Below are positions 26,276 to 35,113 of a stretch of DNA of 64,000 nucleotides, in pieces; positions within the stretch are counted from its first letter, which is position 1; each line of letters begins with the position of its first letter. Location of the stretch: contig NZ_CP037422.1 of the NCBI RefSeq assembly GCF_007748175.1, positions 62,001-126,000 of the forward strand, written 5' to 3'. The notes under the pieces were generated by a model, which ran no database searches, had not been told where the DNA came from, and worked only from the letters and a program-made list of their open reading frames with translations. Source of the stretch: Gimesia aquarii. Its GTDB lineage: Bacteria; Planctomycetota; Planctomycetia; Planctomycetales; Planctomycetaceae. The translations under genes and the position numbers were made by a program.

Positions 26276-27037
26276 TTATTTAACATGGCCAAAGTACAAA
26301 GTTGTTTTGTATTCGAACATGATTTTTCCTTCAGTTTGATTTTCCTCAAAAATTTCCTGCAGGCGTTTCATAATCTCTTCATAACCCGCTTCTCCGAGGT
26401 TCGGGCAATAGGAAGAAGAGAGTAGACGTCCTTTGAGAGCAGGGAAATCGAAGATTTGGTGATTGGGTAATGTGAGATGCTCAATCGGATGTGGATCAAA
26501 GAACTGTTCGAGTTCAGCCAGAGTTATATTCGTGTGATTGATTTGCTGATAATCAGTAGCAAATTCAAGAAGCATCTTTTCGTATGCGATCAGAAAGGGT
26601 GTTGTGTCAACAAGCCTTTCGTTCCAGATTAATACGACCCAGCCCTGGGGTTTGAGAATTCGTTGAAATTCCTGTTTTGTTCGATCAGGTTGGAACCAAT
26701 GAAATGCCTGACCTGCGATGATGAAATCAATAATGTCAGCTGGCAAATGAGTTTGTTCGGCAGTTGCGTCGATGCTATGAAATTGAGGATAGTCTTTTAA
26801 AAACGCTTCTGCCGCCGCTCGCATTTCTGCATTTGGTTCCACGCCATAGACGGTATTGTGATGGTCGAGAAAAAGCCTGGTTGAAATTCCGGTACCTGAT
26901 CCGATGTCTGCAATCAGCGAATTGGGAGATAATCCACATTCTGTTTTTAACAGCTCCAGTACTTGTGGGGGATATCCAGGGCGATATTTGGTGTAATTTT
27001 CAACACGGTCAGAAAAGCGGGTTTTCGAATCTTTCAT
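26276..27037 (-). CDS. Class I SAM-dependent methyltransferase
   Basis: A 253-residue methyltransferase of the type-11 (UbiE/trans-aconitate MT-like) kind. Motif I is LIADIGSGTGISTRLF, the acidic residue after strand 2 is in VYGVEPNAEMR, and the post-strand-4 region is IDFIIAGQAFHWFQPDRTKQEF, followed by RILKPQGWVVLIWNERL. ATG at 27037 has AGGG 7 bases upstream. The substrate is unknown; this group often methylates small molecules. It is followed upstream, on the same strand, by the DUF900 lipoprotein gene (90-bp gap). Confidence 0.9.
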   Translation of the reverse strand: MKDSKTRFSDRVENYTKYRPGYPPQVLELLKTECGLSPNSLIADIGSGTGISTRLFLDHHNTVYGVEPNAEMRAAAEAFLKDYPQFHSIDATAEQTHLPADIIDFIIAGQAFHWFQPDRTKQEFQRILKPQGWVVLIWNERLVDTTPFLIAYEKMLLEFATDYQQINHTNITLAELEQFFDPHPIEHLTLPNHQIFDFPALKGRLLSSSYCPNLGEAGYEEIMKRLQEIFEENQTEGKIMFEYKTTLYFGHVK

Positions 27038-27127
27038 GCCGTTACCCTGAGCGGAGAGAGGGGATGATACAAAATACTTGCGATAGTATAACGCCTGAGT
27101 TTTTAATCACACGGAAAATCACTGTGC

Positions 27128-28336
27128 TCAAAGGCTGGTTGAGCGGACTTTTTTGATTTCAGGTGGTTCTTTATCAAAGGCCCAATAGTTCATGCCGAGA
27201 TAGCTTTTAGAAATGAGCCATTTTCGATTTGAGGCCGAAGTATCTTGTTTAATCAGTGAGAAGAGGTCGCTCAATACAGCGCGGTTACTGCCATAATAGG
27301 AGTGACTCATAAAGCTGGTATCGACTGCAGAGACATCAATCGTTTCAATGCCTTCCATAATAAGCGGTTCACGGGAATCCCCCGCCCTGCGCTCCTGGTT
27401 GACTGCCTTAGATGCTACCAGCGCGACATCCCCGGAGCCTGAATAGAGTGTGACACGGTTTGATTGCGCGATAATGGCAGGGGCTAGTTCTTTGAATTCA
27501 GAAACACCGACATCAGGAGCAGCTAAGATTACATTTTGAAATGATTTTATTTTTGTAAAGTGTTCTGGTAAACGGTTCAAGGCACGCATCACAACACGGT
27601 TTCCCATACTGTGCACCATGAGATTGATTTTTGTTCCCGGAGGTACCGAATTCACTAATGATTCCAAAAAATGAGCCATCGGTTCAACGCTTGCGTTAGC
27701 GACCTCTCCGTCGAGTAGATATTTTTCTACCCCTCCCTGTGAAGGCCAACTGTAACAGATAATAGCGCCATTGAAGGGGAGATCATTGGCAATTTGAGCG
27801 GCACGCGTGAGAGAACTTGAAAAGTTGACGTTAAATCCGTGGACGAACAGGAAGACATCTTTTTGGGGCGAACGTTCTATCAGCGTGTTTAAATTTTCAA
27901 AAAAAGGCGCTTCATTTGCTGGAGTTAATGAAGCGATTTTGACCTGCCCTTCCGGAGCAGGTGCTCCCTGCCATAATGTTTGTATCACCTTGGTTTTCAG
28001 GTCACTTTTATTCTTTCGAGATATTTGCACCTGGCCTGCACCGTATGCCAACTCAGTTCCGTATTCATTTGCGTAGCGAGTCATACCCTCAGAATTTGTT
28101 TCGGGTGACCGATTTGTAGCATACAGAATTTTCCAGCTCGTAAATTCATCTGTTTTTTCCGCGGCGATTGGATCTTTGAGAGAATCAGCATAGGTTTCTA
28201 CCAGTTGCTGGGACAAAGCCCCAGTTACTTTTCCGGTGTAGATCAAATCCATTTTGGAGCGCATTGTTTGACAGGAAAAGCAGAGACATGCGCAGAGGCA
28301 GAACAATACCAACAGGCTTATCGGGGAAGGTTTCAT
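27128..28336 (-). CDS. DUF900 alpha/beta hydrolase lipoprotein
   Basis: A 402-residue protein. The N-terminus MKPSPISLLVLFCLCACLCF followed by SCQ is a lipoprotein signal with Cys22 as the likely acylated residue. The body is DUF900: ILYATNRSPE opening, VFLFVHGFNVNFSSSLTRAAQIANDL, ICYSWPSQGG, the nucleophile elbow VHSMGNRV, and AAPDVGVSEF. The Ser nucleophile, an acid in this region and a late His (FMSHSYYGS) are present. DUF900 proteins are presumed esterases or lipases of the envelope; the substrate is unknown. Confidence 0.9.
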   Translation of the reverse strand: MKPSPISLLVLFCLCACLCFSCQTMRSKMDLIYTGKVTGALSQQLVETYADSLKDPIAAEKTDEFTSWKILYATNRSPETNSEGMTRYANEYGTELAYGAGQVQISRKNKSDLKTKVIQTLWQGAPAPEGQVKIASLTPANEAPFFENLNTLIERSPQKDVFLFVHGFNVNFSSSLTRAAQIANDLPFNGAIICYSWPSQGGVEKYLLDGEVANASVEPMAHFLESLVNSVPPGTKINLMVHSMGNRVVMRALNRLPEHFTKIKSFQNVILAAPDVGVSEFKELAPAIIAQSNRVTLYSGSGDVALVASKAVNQERRAGDSREPLIMEGIETIDVSAVDTSFMSHSYYGSNRAVLSDLFSLIKQDTSASNRKWLISKSYLGMNYWAFDKEPPEIKKVRSTSL

Positions 28337-28462
28337 TGCAAATGTCTTTGAAGAGATGAGATAGGAAAGAGTTGAGAGAGGTGGGAAGGATAGCTTCTTT
28401 TCGAAATCAGGTGAACCCCAATGAAGATTGTGGTCAATTGATCACTTTTGTCTTCGGCGACA

Positions 28463-29278
28463 TTAACCGGGACTTTGCTGATTTGCCAAGGCAAACGCAA
28501 GATTGATTCCATTAAATAGAGCATGCGTCATAACAATGGAAGCATAGCTCCGACGGTAATAAAAAAGTGTTCCCAGTATGAAAGCTAATGGAAATAAGGG
28601 TATGCAATCAGGGAAGCCATGCACAAAACTGAAGATCACTGAACTGATTGAGATGGCAACGATTGGATGTAGAAAATTTTCAAGCCAGCTTTGAAGAATG
28701 ACGCGATAGATCAATTCCTCAAATAAAGGCGCTACGACAACGGCGGAGATAGAAATCCATGCGATGGTTGAAAATTCCGGGTGTTCTTTCAGCAGGAGCA
28801 AGAAGGGATGCATTGTCTCTTCCGTTCGAAATGAATGGGTCACCAGGAGAAGTGACATGACAGGTATCAATAATAGTAGAAACCCGATTGATCCATCGCG
28901 AAGCTGGCCCCTTTTATCATTCGCACGAAATCCTAATTTTTGCAGGGAGTGATGGTGGGATACTGCCAGAGTGCATACGATTACCACCCCAAAGAAAAAT
29001 GTGATCATGCAGGATGCAATTACCGTTTCCAGAGAAATGACGTTCGGTTTGATGCTTGTTGTCTGCCATTGATTCCATTCTCTGGTGATCGAATTGATAA
29101 ACTGAAAGGAAATCCAGAGAAGTGCAAGCATAACCGGCAATGAGATTTCCAGTTGGCAGCGATCTGGGTTTAACTGAAAAAGGGCCGTCACACTCTTTGC
29201 TCTCAAGAGCAGAAACCAGTAGCGCATGCTCAGCAACGTCAGTAGTAAAGTCAACAGGATTAGTGATGTAGGAATCAA
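28463..29278 (-). CDS. CPBP-family intramembrane glutamic protease
   Basis: A 271-residue, eight-helix-like protein. The Abi/CPBP motifs are visible: EELIYRVILQSWLE (motif 1, Glu-Glu and Arg), FSFVHGFPD (motif 2, Phe-x-x-x-His) and VMTHALFNGINL (motif 3, His and Asn). Such proteins are intramembrane proteases of the CAAX-processing fold, with roles from prenyl processing to bacteriocin immunity. The start used, TTG at 29278, has AAGG 9 bases upstream; an ATG at 29227 would lose much of the first helix. The N-terminus is therefore uncertain. It lies about 130 bp upstream of the DUF900 gene on the same strand. Confidence 0.85.
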   Translation of the reverse strand: MIPTSLILLTLLLTLLSMRYWFLLLRAKSVTALFQLNPDRCQLEISLPVMLALLWISFQFINSITREWNQWQTTSIKPNVISLETVIASCMITFFFGVVIVCTLAVSHHHSLQKLGFRANDKRGQLRDGSIGFLLLLIPVMSLLLVTHSFRTEETMHPFLLLLKEHPEFSTIAWISISAVVVAPLFEELIYRVILQSWLENFLHPIVAISISSVIFSFVHGFPDCIPLFPLAFILGTLFYYRRSYASIVMTHALFNGINLAFALANQQSPG

Positions 29279-29464
29279 CCTGAGGAGCCTTAAATAACAC
29301 AGGAAAAACGGTTAAGGAACCATCGTCGTAATCGGAAACAAGAATTACAAGCCGAATCAGCATTGGTTTTGCCGACTCTGTGGTACTTCGTGTCTTTGGT
29401 AGTTATGCTACGTGGTAGATCATTGAGCTTTTGAAACCGCTTTCTAAGGTACGAAATCACAATC

Positions 29465-30253
29465 GTGGATAATATTCTCGAAGAAATTATTGCCACAAAA
29501 CAGATAGAAGTCAGTCAGGCAAAAGCGAGACTGCCTTTCGAGCAATTGGCAGAACAATTGACAGATGCGCCCTCCATACGGGATTTTGTGAACTCATTGA
29601 AAATACATGCTCCTGTGGGAATGATCGCGGAAGTAAAAAAGGCTTCCCCTTCAGCAGGTTTGATTCGTGACGACTTTCATCCAGTGGACATAGCCCGGAT
29701 CTATGAGGCATCGGGAGCTGCCTGTATCAGTGTGCTAACAGACGAACATTATTTTCAAGGCCATCTTGATTACTTGAAAGCAGTGCGCAAGGCTGTTTCG
29801 ATTCCAGTGTTAAGAAAAGATTTTATCATTGAACGTTATCAGATTCTGGAAGCCCGGGTTGCAGGTGCTGACTCTGTTCTCCTGATCGCTGAATGTCTAG
29901 ATGACAACCAGTTGGAAGATTTGTATGCTTACGCGAAGGAACTGGGGATGTCAGCTTTGGTGGAAATTTATGATCCACAGAATTTGGAACGAGTATTAAA
30001 ATTGTCTCCTCCGATGTTGGGCATTAATAATCGTAATTTAAAGACGTTCGTCACAACGCTCGACCACTCGATTCAATTAAGTTCTGAAATCCCTCAAAAT
30101 TGTTTACTTATTAGTGAAAGCGGAATCCAAAACCGGCAGGATGTTCTTCGCCTGCAAAATTCAGGAGTGGGAGGTATCCTGGTCGGAGAAACTCTCATGC
30201 GCGCTCCTGATATCGGAGAAAAAGTGAGCGAACTGCTCGGAACCAATGTCTAA
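29465..30253 (+). CDS. trpC: Indole-3-glycerol phosphate synthase
   Basis: A 262-residue TIM-barrel enzyme that converts CdRP to indole-3-glycerol phosphate in tryptophan synthesis. Conserved elements: IAEVKKASPSAGLI (catalytic Lys), ISVLTDEHYFQGHLDYL, IPVLRKDFIIERYQI (catalytic Lys), LLIAE, LVEIYD, LGINNRNLKTF and LISESGI. The start is GTG at 29465. It is not next to other trp genes; the next gene (58 bp on) is a Nudix-like protein. Dispersed trp genes are common in planctomycetes. Confidence 0.97.
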   Translation: MDNILEEIIATKQIEVSQAKARLPFEQLAEQLTDAPSIRDFVNSLKIHAPVGMIAEVKKASPSAGLIRDDFHPVDIARIYEASGAACISVLTDEHYFQGHLDYLKAVRKAVSIPVLRKDFIIERYQILEARVAGADSVLLIAECLDDNQLEDLYAYAKELGMSALVEIYDPQNLERVLKLSPPMLGINNRNLKTFVTTLDHSIQLSSEIPQNCLLISESGIQNRQDVLRLQNSGVGGILVGETLMRAPDIGEKVSELLGTNV

Positions 30254-30310
30254 ATCAACTTCATTTTCAGCAATAAATCAACCTGTCAATAAAGCATAGA
30301 AGGATCAGAC

Positions 30311-30922
30311 ATGTCAAATACGGAACAACAAGTGGAGCACGTAATGGTCGTTCCCACACTTCTCTTCCATGAAGTTGGTTATTTTCAGGGGTTTAATGGT
30401 CAGGTGGATTCTTATCTCAAAACCTTATTCGATCCCACTTACATCAGTTTCAGACCTCGCGATACAGTTGAAGAAGACCCCAGTTTCAAACAGTTAATTC
30501 CATACTGTATTTTTCGGCATGAAGGAAAGATCTTTTATTATACGCGTGGTTCCAAAGGAGGCGAACAACGGTTGCATGCTAAACGTTCAATAGGAATTGG
30601 CGGGCATATTTCTTCAGAAGACGATGCGAAAGCGGGATCTACTTACCGAGAGGGGATGGAACGCGAGATTGATGAAGAAGTCGTAATGGAAACTGGATAT
30701 ACAGAACAGTGTGTAGGCCTGATTAATGACGATGAAACGGAGGTCGGAAAGGTCCACTTGGGAATAGTTCACATATTTGACCTAGAGTTGCCCAAAGTTC
30801 TACCCCGTGAAGAGTCGATTATAAAGACAGGGTTTGACTCACCGGAAAAATTGTTACAAGAGTTAGATCAGTTCGAAACATGGTCTCAGATCTGCCTGAA
30901 AGGGTTATTTGAACTATCTTAA
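30311..30922 (+). CDS. COG4112-like Nudix-fold predicted phosphoesterase
   Basis: A 203-residue cytosolic protein. The central part [20 protein letters not shown]...[13 protein letters not shown] resembles COG4112 (MutT-family predicted phosphoesterases). The Nudix helix core REIDEE is intact, but the upstream Glu expected in G-x5-E is not at its usual place and the loop is extended. The N-terminus ([18 protein letters not shown]) is also typical of this COG. The substrate is unknown. It may share an mRNA with trpC (57-bp gap). The start is ATG at 30311. Confidence 0.82.
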   Translation: MSNTEQQVEHVMVVPTLLFHEVGYFQGFNGQVDSYLKTLFDPTYISFRPRDTVEEDPSFKQLIPYCIFRHEGKIFYYTRGSKGGEQRLHAKRSIGIGGHISSEDDAKAGSTYREGMEREIDEEVVMETGYTEQCVGLINDDETEVGKVHLGIVHIFDLELPKVLPREESIIKTGFDSPEKLLQELDQFETWSQICLKGLFELS

Positions 30923-31103
30923 CTCAACTCGGCAAAAATTGCCGGTAGAGAACGCGAATCTGACTCAACTATGAAATAAACCATTGCAGGGCTGCTTTCT
31001 AAAATGCAGTGCAGCCAGTTTGCTCATCTGAAGGAATGTGGGCAGACCGTGCATATACAAATGTAAGAATGAGACTATTAAAGTGACAAAGGAGTGTCTT
31101 CAA

Positions 31104-31772
31104 ATGAAAATCACGTTTCGTGGATGGATCGTCATTGGCTGTTTTATGGCCGTGTTATCAGTAATGGCAATTTTGGGAGCCGGAGTGTATGCCCAGCAAC
31201 CAGTTTCAAAAAAAATGGCGATTACTACCAGCCAGAAAAATCCTGGCCAAATCTCTGAAGCACAGCTGGGCAACCTATTAAAAGCGATGGGTTTAAACAC
31301 AACTAAGAAGAAAAAACGCTATGACTTTCAGTTCAAAGCGAATCAAAACAAGGAAGAGTGGGAACTCTCAATGTCAGCCGTTCTCAGTGAGAATGGTGAA
31401 TGGGTTTGGGTGATGGCTTGGCTGGACCCACTTCCCAGAAGTGCAGCCGATGTGCCTCGTACGGCGATGCTGCGTTTGCTGTCTGATAATGACCGCATGG
31501 GAAATGGTAAATTTTTCGCTTACATTGCTACAAATCGTCGATTTGTTCTGCAGCGTGTGATTCCCAATCAGAACATGACGACGAAAAAATTTCATGCCAT
31601 TCTCAGTGATTTGGGGAGCAGTGTTGTTCAATATTACCCACACTGGTCAACCGACAACTGGAAACGTTCCTCGGCTCCCCAGTCTCAAGGCACTGCTCAA
31701 AAAAAGTCAGTAGCTCGACCTACTCAGACGGCATCGGGGGCATCTAATTTCACTCCAAAGAAACAAAATTAA
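31104..31772 (+). CDS. Secreted YbjN/chaperone-fold-like protein
   Basis: An exported protein of about 222 residues. ATG at 31104 follows GGAG by 9 bases and gives a signal peptide (GWIVIGCFMAVLSVMAILGA, cleaved near VYAQQ); a GTG 22 codons upstream has no such support. The mature part (LLKAMGLNTTKKKKRYDFQF, WELSMSAVLSENGEWVWVMAWLDPLP, LLSDNDRMGNGKFFAYIATN, RFVLQRVIPN) has the strand-helix order of YbjN/type III chaperone-like domains. This is a weak structural inference. The C-terminus is a low-complexity Ser/Thr/Lys/Gln tail. The gene is followed by a strong terminator. Confidence 0.7.
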   Translation: MKITFRGWIVIGCFMAVLSVMAILGAGVYAQQPVSKKMAITTSQKNPGQISEAQLGNLLKAMGLNTTKKKKRYDFQFKANQNKEEWELSMSAVLSENGEWVWVMAWLDPLPRSAADVPRTAMLRLLSDNDRMGNGKFFAYIATNRRFVLQRVIPNQNMTTKKFHAILSDLGSSVVQYYPHWSTDNWKRSSAPQSQGTAQKKSVARPTQTASGASNFTPKKQN

Positions 31773-31828
31773 TGTGAAAGTCTCTAGAGTCACTTAATCC
31801 GATTCGGATTTGATTTTGAAGAATCATT

Positions 31829-31870
31829 AACACTCCTTGTTGCCTCTATGGCGGCAAGGAGTGTTTTATT
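31829..31870 (+). terminator. Rho-independent terminator
   Basis: A perfect 11-base stem AACACTCCTTG (31829-31839) and CAAGGAGTGTT (31855-31865) encloses a GC-containing loop that can pair further (TGCC with GGCG). The stem runs into TTTTATTT. It lies 57 bases after the secreted-protein gene. Confidence 0.9.
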
Positions 31871-31986
31871 TACATCATGCCGAAAATCTTACCCGAATGT
31901 TATTTTCTATGCTGCTTGCTTGTCCTGTCTGCGACCTGTTAAACTCTCAATTCAGAGCTGCCCTTCGAAAGTGAAAGAGATAGTCT

Positions 31987-33000
31987 ATGCGAGCGATCCG
32001 CTTTGAACAGTTTGGAGAACCGGCTGAAGTACTTAAGGTTTGTGAGGTTGAAGAACCAATTCCAACGGATGGAGAAATCCTGGTACGGATGCTGGCTAGC
32101 CCTTTGAATCCCTCTGATTTATTAAATATCAGAGGTGGCTACTCAACGAGGCCTAACTTACCGGCTACACCAGGATTTGAAGGTGTCGGAGTAGTAGAGG
32201 CAAGTGGAGGTGGTTTGCGCGGTGCCCTCTTAAAAGGCCGGCGGGTAGTCGTGTTGAATCGAAAAACTGGTAACTGGGCTGATAAAATTGCGATATCTAA
32301 TCAGTTTGTTATTCCTGTTTCTTCAAAATTATCATTGGAAGATTCCGCTACTTTTTTTGTCAATCCAGCTACAGCTTATATTTTAGTGAAGCAAATTCTA
32401 CGTATACCGAAAAATCAATGGCTGCTTCAAACGGCGGCAGCATCAGCAGTTGGCAAGATGGTCATTCGATTGGGAAATTATTATGGCTTCCAGACCCTCA
32501 ATGTTGTCAGGCGTCATGATCAGGAGGATCAATTGAAAAAACTGGGAGCCAAACATGTCATTGTTTACAACACAGAACATGATAATGAACGCATATTAAT
32601 AGATCAAATTCGCAAAACTCTGGGGAGTAGCAGTCTTCAGTTTGCCATTGATCCTATTGGAGGCCCGACGGCTTCATCTATTGTCAAAGTGCTCGGAGAC
32701 CGGGCGAAATTCATTCTTTATGGTTCTTTGGGAAACGCGCCTTTGGAATTTCTATCGCGGGAATTGATTAGAAATGGTGGGATCATTCAAGGATTCTGGT
32801 TGGCCCGTCAAATGGAAACGTTATCTTTACCGGCAAAAATAAAACTGGTTGCCCATCTGACCACATTGATTCAGAAAGGAGTGCTATCAACTGAAATTCG
32901 AGAAACATTTCCTCTTGAGCAAATTAATCTGGCAGTGACGGAAGCCGAGAAAACAGGAAAATCTGGAAAGGTATTGCTTTCTATCCGACAAAAGACCTGA
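31987..33000 (+). CDS. MDR-family zinc-independent reductase (MECR/quinone oxidoreductase-like)
   Basis: A 337-residue medium-chain dehydrogenase/reductase. The pattern MLASPLNPSDLLNIRGGYSTRPNLPATPGFEGVGVV and FFVNPATAYILVKQIL follows the mitochondrial-type 2-enoyl-thioester reductases (MECR/ETR) and related quinone reductases. The nucleotide-binding turn is AAASAVGKMVIRLGNYYGF, and the following VVRRHD suggests NADPH preference. No zinc-site cysteines are present. It probably reduces an enoyl thioester or quinone; the substrate is not determined. ATG at 31987. Confidence 0.87.
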   Translation: MRAIRFEQFGEPAEVLKVCEVEEPIPTDGEILVRMLASPLNPSDLLNIRGGYSTRPNLPATPGFEGVGVVEASGGGLRGALLKGRRVVVLNRKTGNWADKIAISNQFVIPVSSKLSLEDSATFFVNPATAYILVKQILRIPKNQWLLQTAAASAVGKMVIRLGNYYGFQTLNVVRRHDQEDQLKKLGAKHVIVYNTEHDNERILIDQIRKTLGSSSLQFAIDPIGGPTASSIVKVLGDRAKFILYGSLGNAPLEFLSRELIRNGGIIQGFWLARQMETLSLPAKIKLVAHLTTLIQKGVLSTEIRETFPLEQINLAVTEAEKTGKSGKVLLSIRQKT

Positions 33001-33134
33001 GTGAACCTCTTTTTAACTCTTGCCGCAGAATAAAAAAAGTGACATTTCATTTACAGCTTGTTATTGTCTTGATAGGTGCCAGCTAAAAACAGAGTCTTTA
33101 GAACATAGTTCTTGTTTAATTGTAGATTTTTAGA

Positions 33135-34283
33135 ATGTTCAATAATCTTTATTTTCTGGCCATCAGCTTCGAGTTGGTTCTGTTTCTTATTTCGATGTTT
33201 ACGCTCAGTCGTATCAAGTTAGAATTTCAAAAGGAAACGGTACTTCTGCATTTCAAATCTACACTACCTATGACAGCGATCCTTTTGTCTGGCGTTATCT
33301 TGTTGTCTGCTTCTATTGGATCGACTAACTTAAGTGTAATTCACGAAGCACTGCAAAGAATGGGTAAGGAGAGTAGTTTGTTATTGAACCTCTCTGTTCC
33401 GGCGTTAGGAATCTTTTTGATTTTAACTGGTGCTGTGTTTCGAATGGGTGCTATTCCGATCAATTTCTGCGTGAGAATTATCCAGAACGAGATGTCATAT
33501 TGGGCTTCAATATTGCCTGCTCTCGCTTTTATCTGTTCGGGTCTTTTATTTGTAGTTCTGTTTGTCGATAAAATCGCTGTTGTTTCTTTTGTAGATACAG
33601 AACAGATTTTAGGTTTCCTTGCATTAATTGTGCTTACTACAACAGCGGGGCTTTTATTAATTACGACAGAATTGAAGGCTATTTTGGCTTTAGTTGTAAT
33701 GCAATTCACCGGTGTTTTCTTCACACAACTCTCGGCAATGTGTTGGAAGTGGCGACATGATTCGAACGAGTTCGAGGCAAGTTCCATTCTTCATGCTATG
33801 AAAGAGTTTTTTCCTGAATTGCTATTATCTTATTTGGCAATTTTGGGGCTGGCCTGCTTGCTGGATAGTTTGGGTGATGGTCAATCAAAGGTTAATTATC
33901 CGAATCAAATACAAGGCCTGATTGGTGATCAACGCTATTTGGGCAGTGCAGCGATTTTTTTGTTAGCGGGCCTAATGGGATTTCCAGGTTTGTCTGTGTT
34001 TCGAATGCGATGGCAGACCTTAATTTCACTACTTGAAATTCACCAGGAATCATCGGTGGGAATGATACCTACGGTGCATTTAGTCTATCTTGGATTAGCG
34101 ATTATCGTCGTCATTTCATCCATGATAGTAAGTTTTGTCTGCGCAAAATTAATGATACAGGTTTGCTTTGCAAAACCTCTAAGCCGCTACCGCCAAATTG
34201 CGCAAAAAAGAATGGCATTAATATGCTATTGTGGTGTGCTCAGCCTATTGATTTTGAATCTAAGTACGATGTTTAAGTTCTAG
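33135..34283 (+). CDS. Orphan NuoN/antiporter-like multi-helix membrane protein
   Basis: A 382-residue protein with about eleven hydrophobic helices. Two segments recall the NuoN/Mrp proton-antiporter fold: ILTGAVFRMGAIPINFCV (NuoN: FK.s..PFH.W) and FLLAGLMGFPGLSVFRMRW (NuoN: LaGiPP.aGF..K). The key lysines of these motifs are replaced by Arg or absent, and the chain is about 100 residues shorter than NuoN. No other complex I or Mrp gene is nearby. A remote NuoN relative of unknown role is the best description; other transporter folds are possible. Confidence 0.55.
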   Translation: MFNNLYFLAISFELVLFLISMFTLSRIKLEFQKETVLLHFKSTLPMTAILLSGVILLSASIGSTNLSVIHEALQRMGKESSLLLNLSVPALGIFLILTGAVFRMGAIPINFCVRIIQNEMSYWASILPALAFICSGLLFVVLFVDKIAVVSFVDTEQILGFLALIVLTTTAGLLLITTELKAILALVVMQFTGVFFTQLSAMCWKWRHDSNEFEASSILHAMKEFFPELLLSYLAILGLACLLDSLGDGQSKVNYPNQIQGLIGDQRYLGSAAIFLLAGLMGFPGLSVFRMRWQTLISLLEIHQESSVGMIPTVHLVYLGLAIIVVISSMIVSFVCAKLMIQVCFAKPLSRYRQIAQKRMALICYCGVLSLLILNLSTMFKF

Positions 34284-34309
34284 GGTGATTTTCAAAAGAT
34301 TCGAAGATC

Positions 34310-34504
34310 CTAAGAGGCCTTTTTGTCTTCCTGATATACCTTATAAATAAAAACATGCTCGCAGTGTGGGCAATCAACAGAGCAACCAAGCCGTTTAGAT
34401 TGATATTCCAGAGAAGCCTGCTGCCTGAACTGATTGATTCCATATTTTGGTGTGATTTTCTTTTCACAAGCCGGACATATCACTGCCGATTCATTATGGA
34501 ACAT
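34310..34504 (-). CDS. Small zinc-ribbon protein
   Basis: A 64-residue protein with two CxxC knuckles, ICPACEKKI and DCPHCEHVF, 30-odd residues apart, typical of a zinc ribbon. ATG at 34504 has GGAG 10 bases upstream. The C-terminus is charged. The function is unknown; ribbons of this size bind nucleic acid or act as regulatory subunits. It converges with the NuoN-like gene (26-bp gap). Confidence 0.6.
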   Translation of the reverse strand: MFHNESAVICPACEKKITPKYGINQFRQQASLEYQSKRLGCSVDCPHCEHVFIYKVYQEDKKAS

Positions 34505-34724
34505 AGGATTGCTTCTCCATACATCGAATTATGTGCAAAAAAAAAACTAAGTTTTGTACTCTATTTTTCTTAGGTTTTAAAGTCAAAACGAATCCGACGC
34601 TTAATATTGAACAATCATCCTTAACAGTTAAATCCCTCCACATTTACTCAACTTAGTGGCTGAGATTTGCAGGTAACTTGATATTAGTATAAACTCGTAC
34701 TCTAGTAATATGTAAATACAGAGG

Positions 34725-34797
34725 GGCGGCAGTTCCATGCAGGCAACCCCGTTCAACTCCATCTCAGTCCCTGAACGGGCTAGACGAAACTGCCGCC
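34725..34797. ncRNA. Candidate structured RNA or dispersed hairpin repeat
   Basis: A GC-rich island in AT-rich DNA. The outer stem GGCGGCAGTT (34725-34734) pairs perfectly with AACTGCCGCC (34788-34797). The inner stem CCCGTTCA (34748-34755) pairs perfectly with TGAACGGG (34772-34779) around a 16-base loop. The two stems are separated by asymmetric internal strands of 13 and 8 bases. It could be a leader RNA of the kinase gene (plus strand), a leader of the zinc-ribbon gene (minus strand), or a genomic repeat. It matches none of the riboswitch or ribozyme cores I checked by eye. Confidence 0.45.
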
Positions 34798-34999
34798 ACC
34801 TGTTTTAAATGATCCAATCATATTAAGAAGGATATGCTAATATAATGCTATTTTAAAAAATGGGTATGACAACTGTTTGGCACACCACACAATTTTTATC
34901 AAAATAAATAGAGAACCAGATTGGCATTTTATCGTATTTTTCAACTCATAGAAATAGCACACAACACCACGTCACTTATGACCACCGTTTTTCCTGAAA

Positions 35000-35017
35000 T
35001 AGTAAATGCATTTACTA
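35000..35017. promoter_or_regulatory. 18-bp perfect palindrome, candidate operator of the kinase gene
   Basis: TAGTAAATGCATTTACTA is perfectly symmetrical and lies 97 bases upstream of the PfkB kinase start. Its length and AT-rich arms suit a LacI- or GntR-type dimer. No regulator gene of those families is in the window. Confidence 0.5.
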
Positions 35018-35113
35018 CTTTTAGACAGGTGCTGGAATGATTCAACAGACCAAGGTAAGCTAAATACAGATTGTTGTCCAATAATTTTTTCTGTATAGCA
35101 ACGAAGGTTTAGT

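Larger units (their letters stand above)
34505..35113. other. Long intergenic region between zinc-ribbon and kinase genes
   Basis: About 610 bases, AT-rich, divergent promoter region. It contains the compact two-stem element at 34725-34797 and the 18-base palindrome at 35000-35017, listed separately. No gene-sized open frame is supported. Confidence 0.5.

Noticed and set aside
34721-34800. Hammerhead or other known ribozyme/riboswitch in the two-stem element
   Set aside because: A GAAAC is present but no CUGANGA core; none of the riboswitch cores I know fits.
34873-34896. TTGGCAC sequence resembling a sigma-54 -24 box
   Set aside because: No GC dinucleotide at the required 10-base distance from GG, so it fails the core rule.
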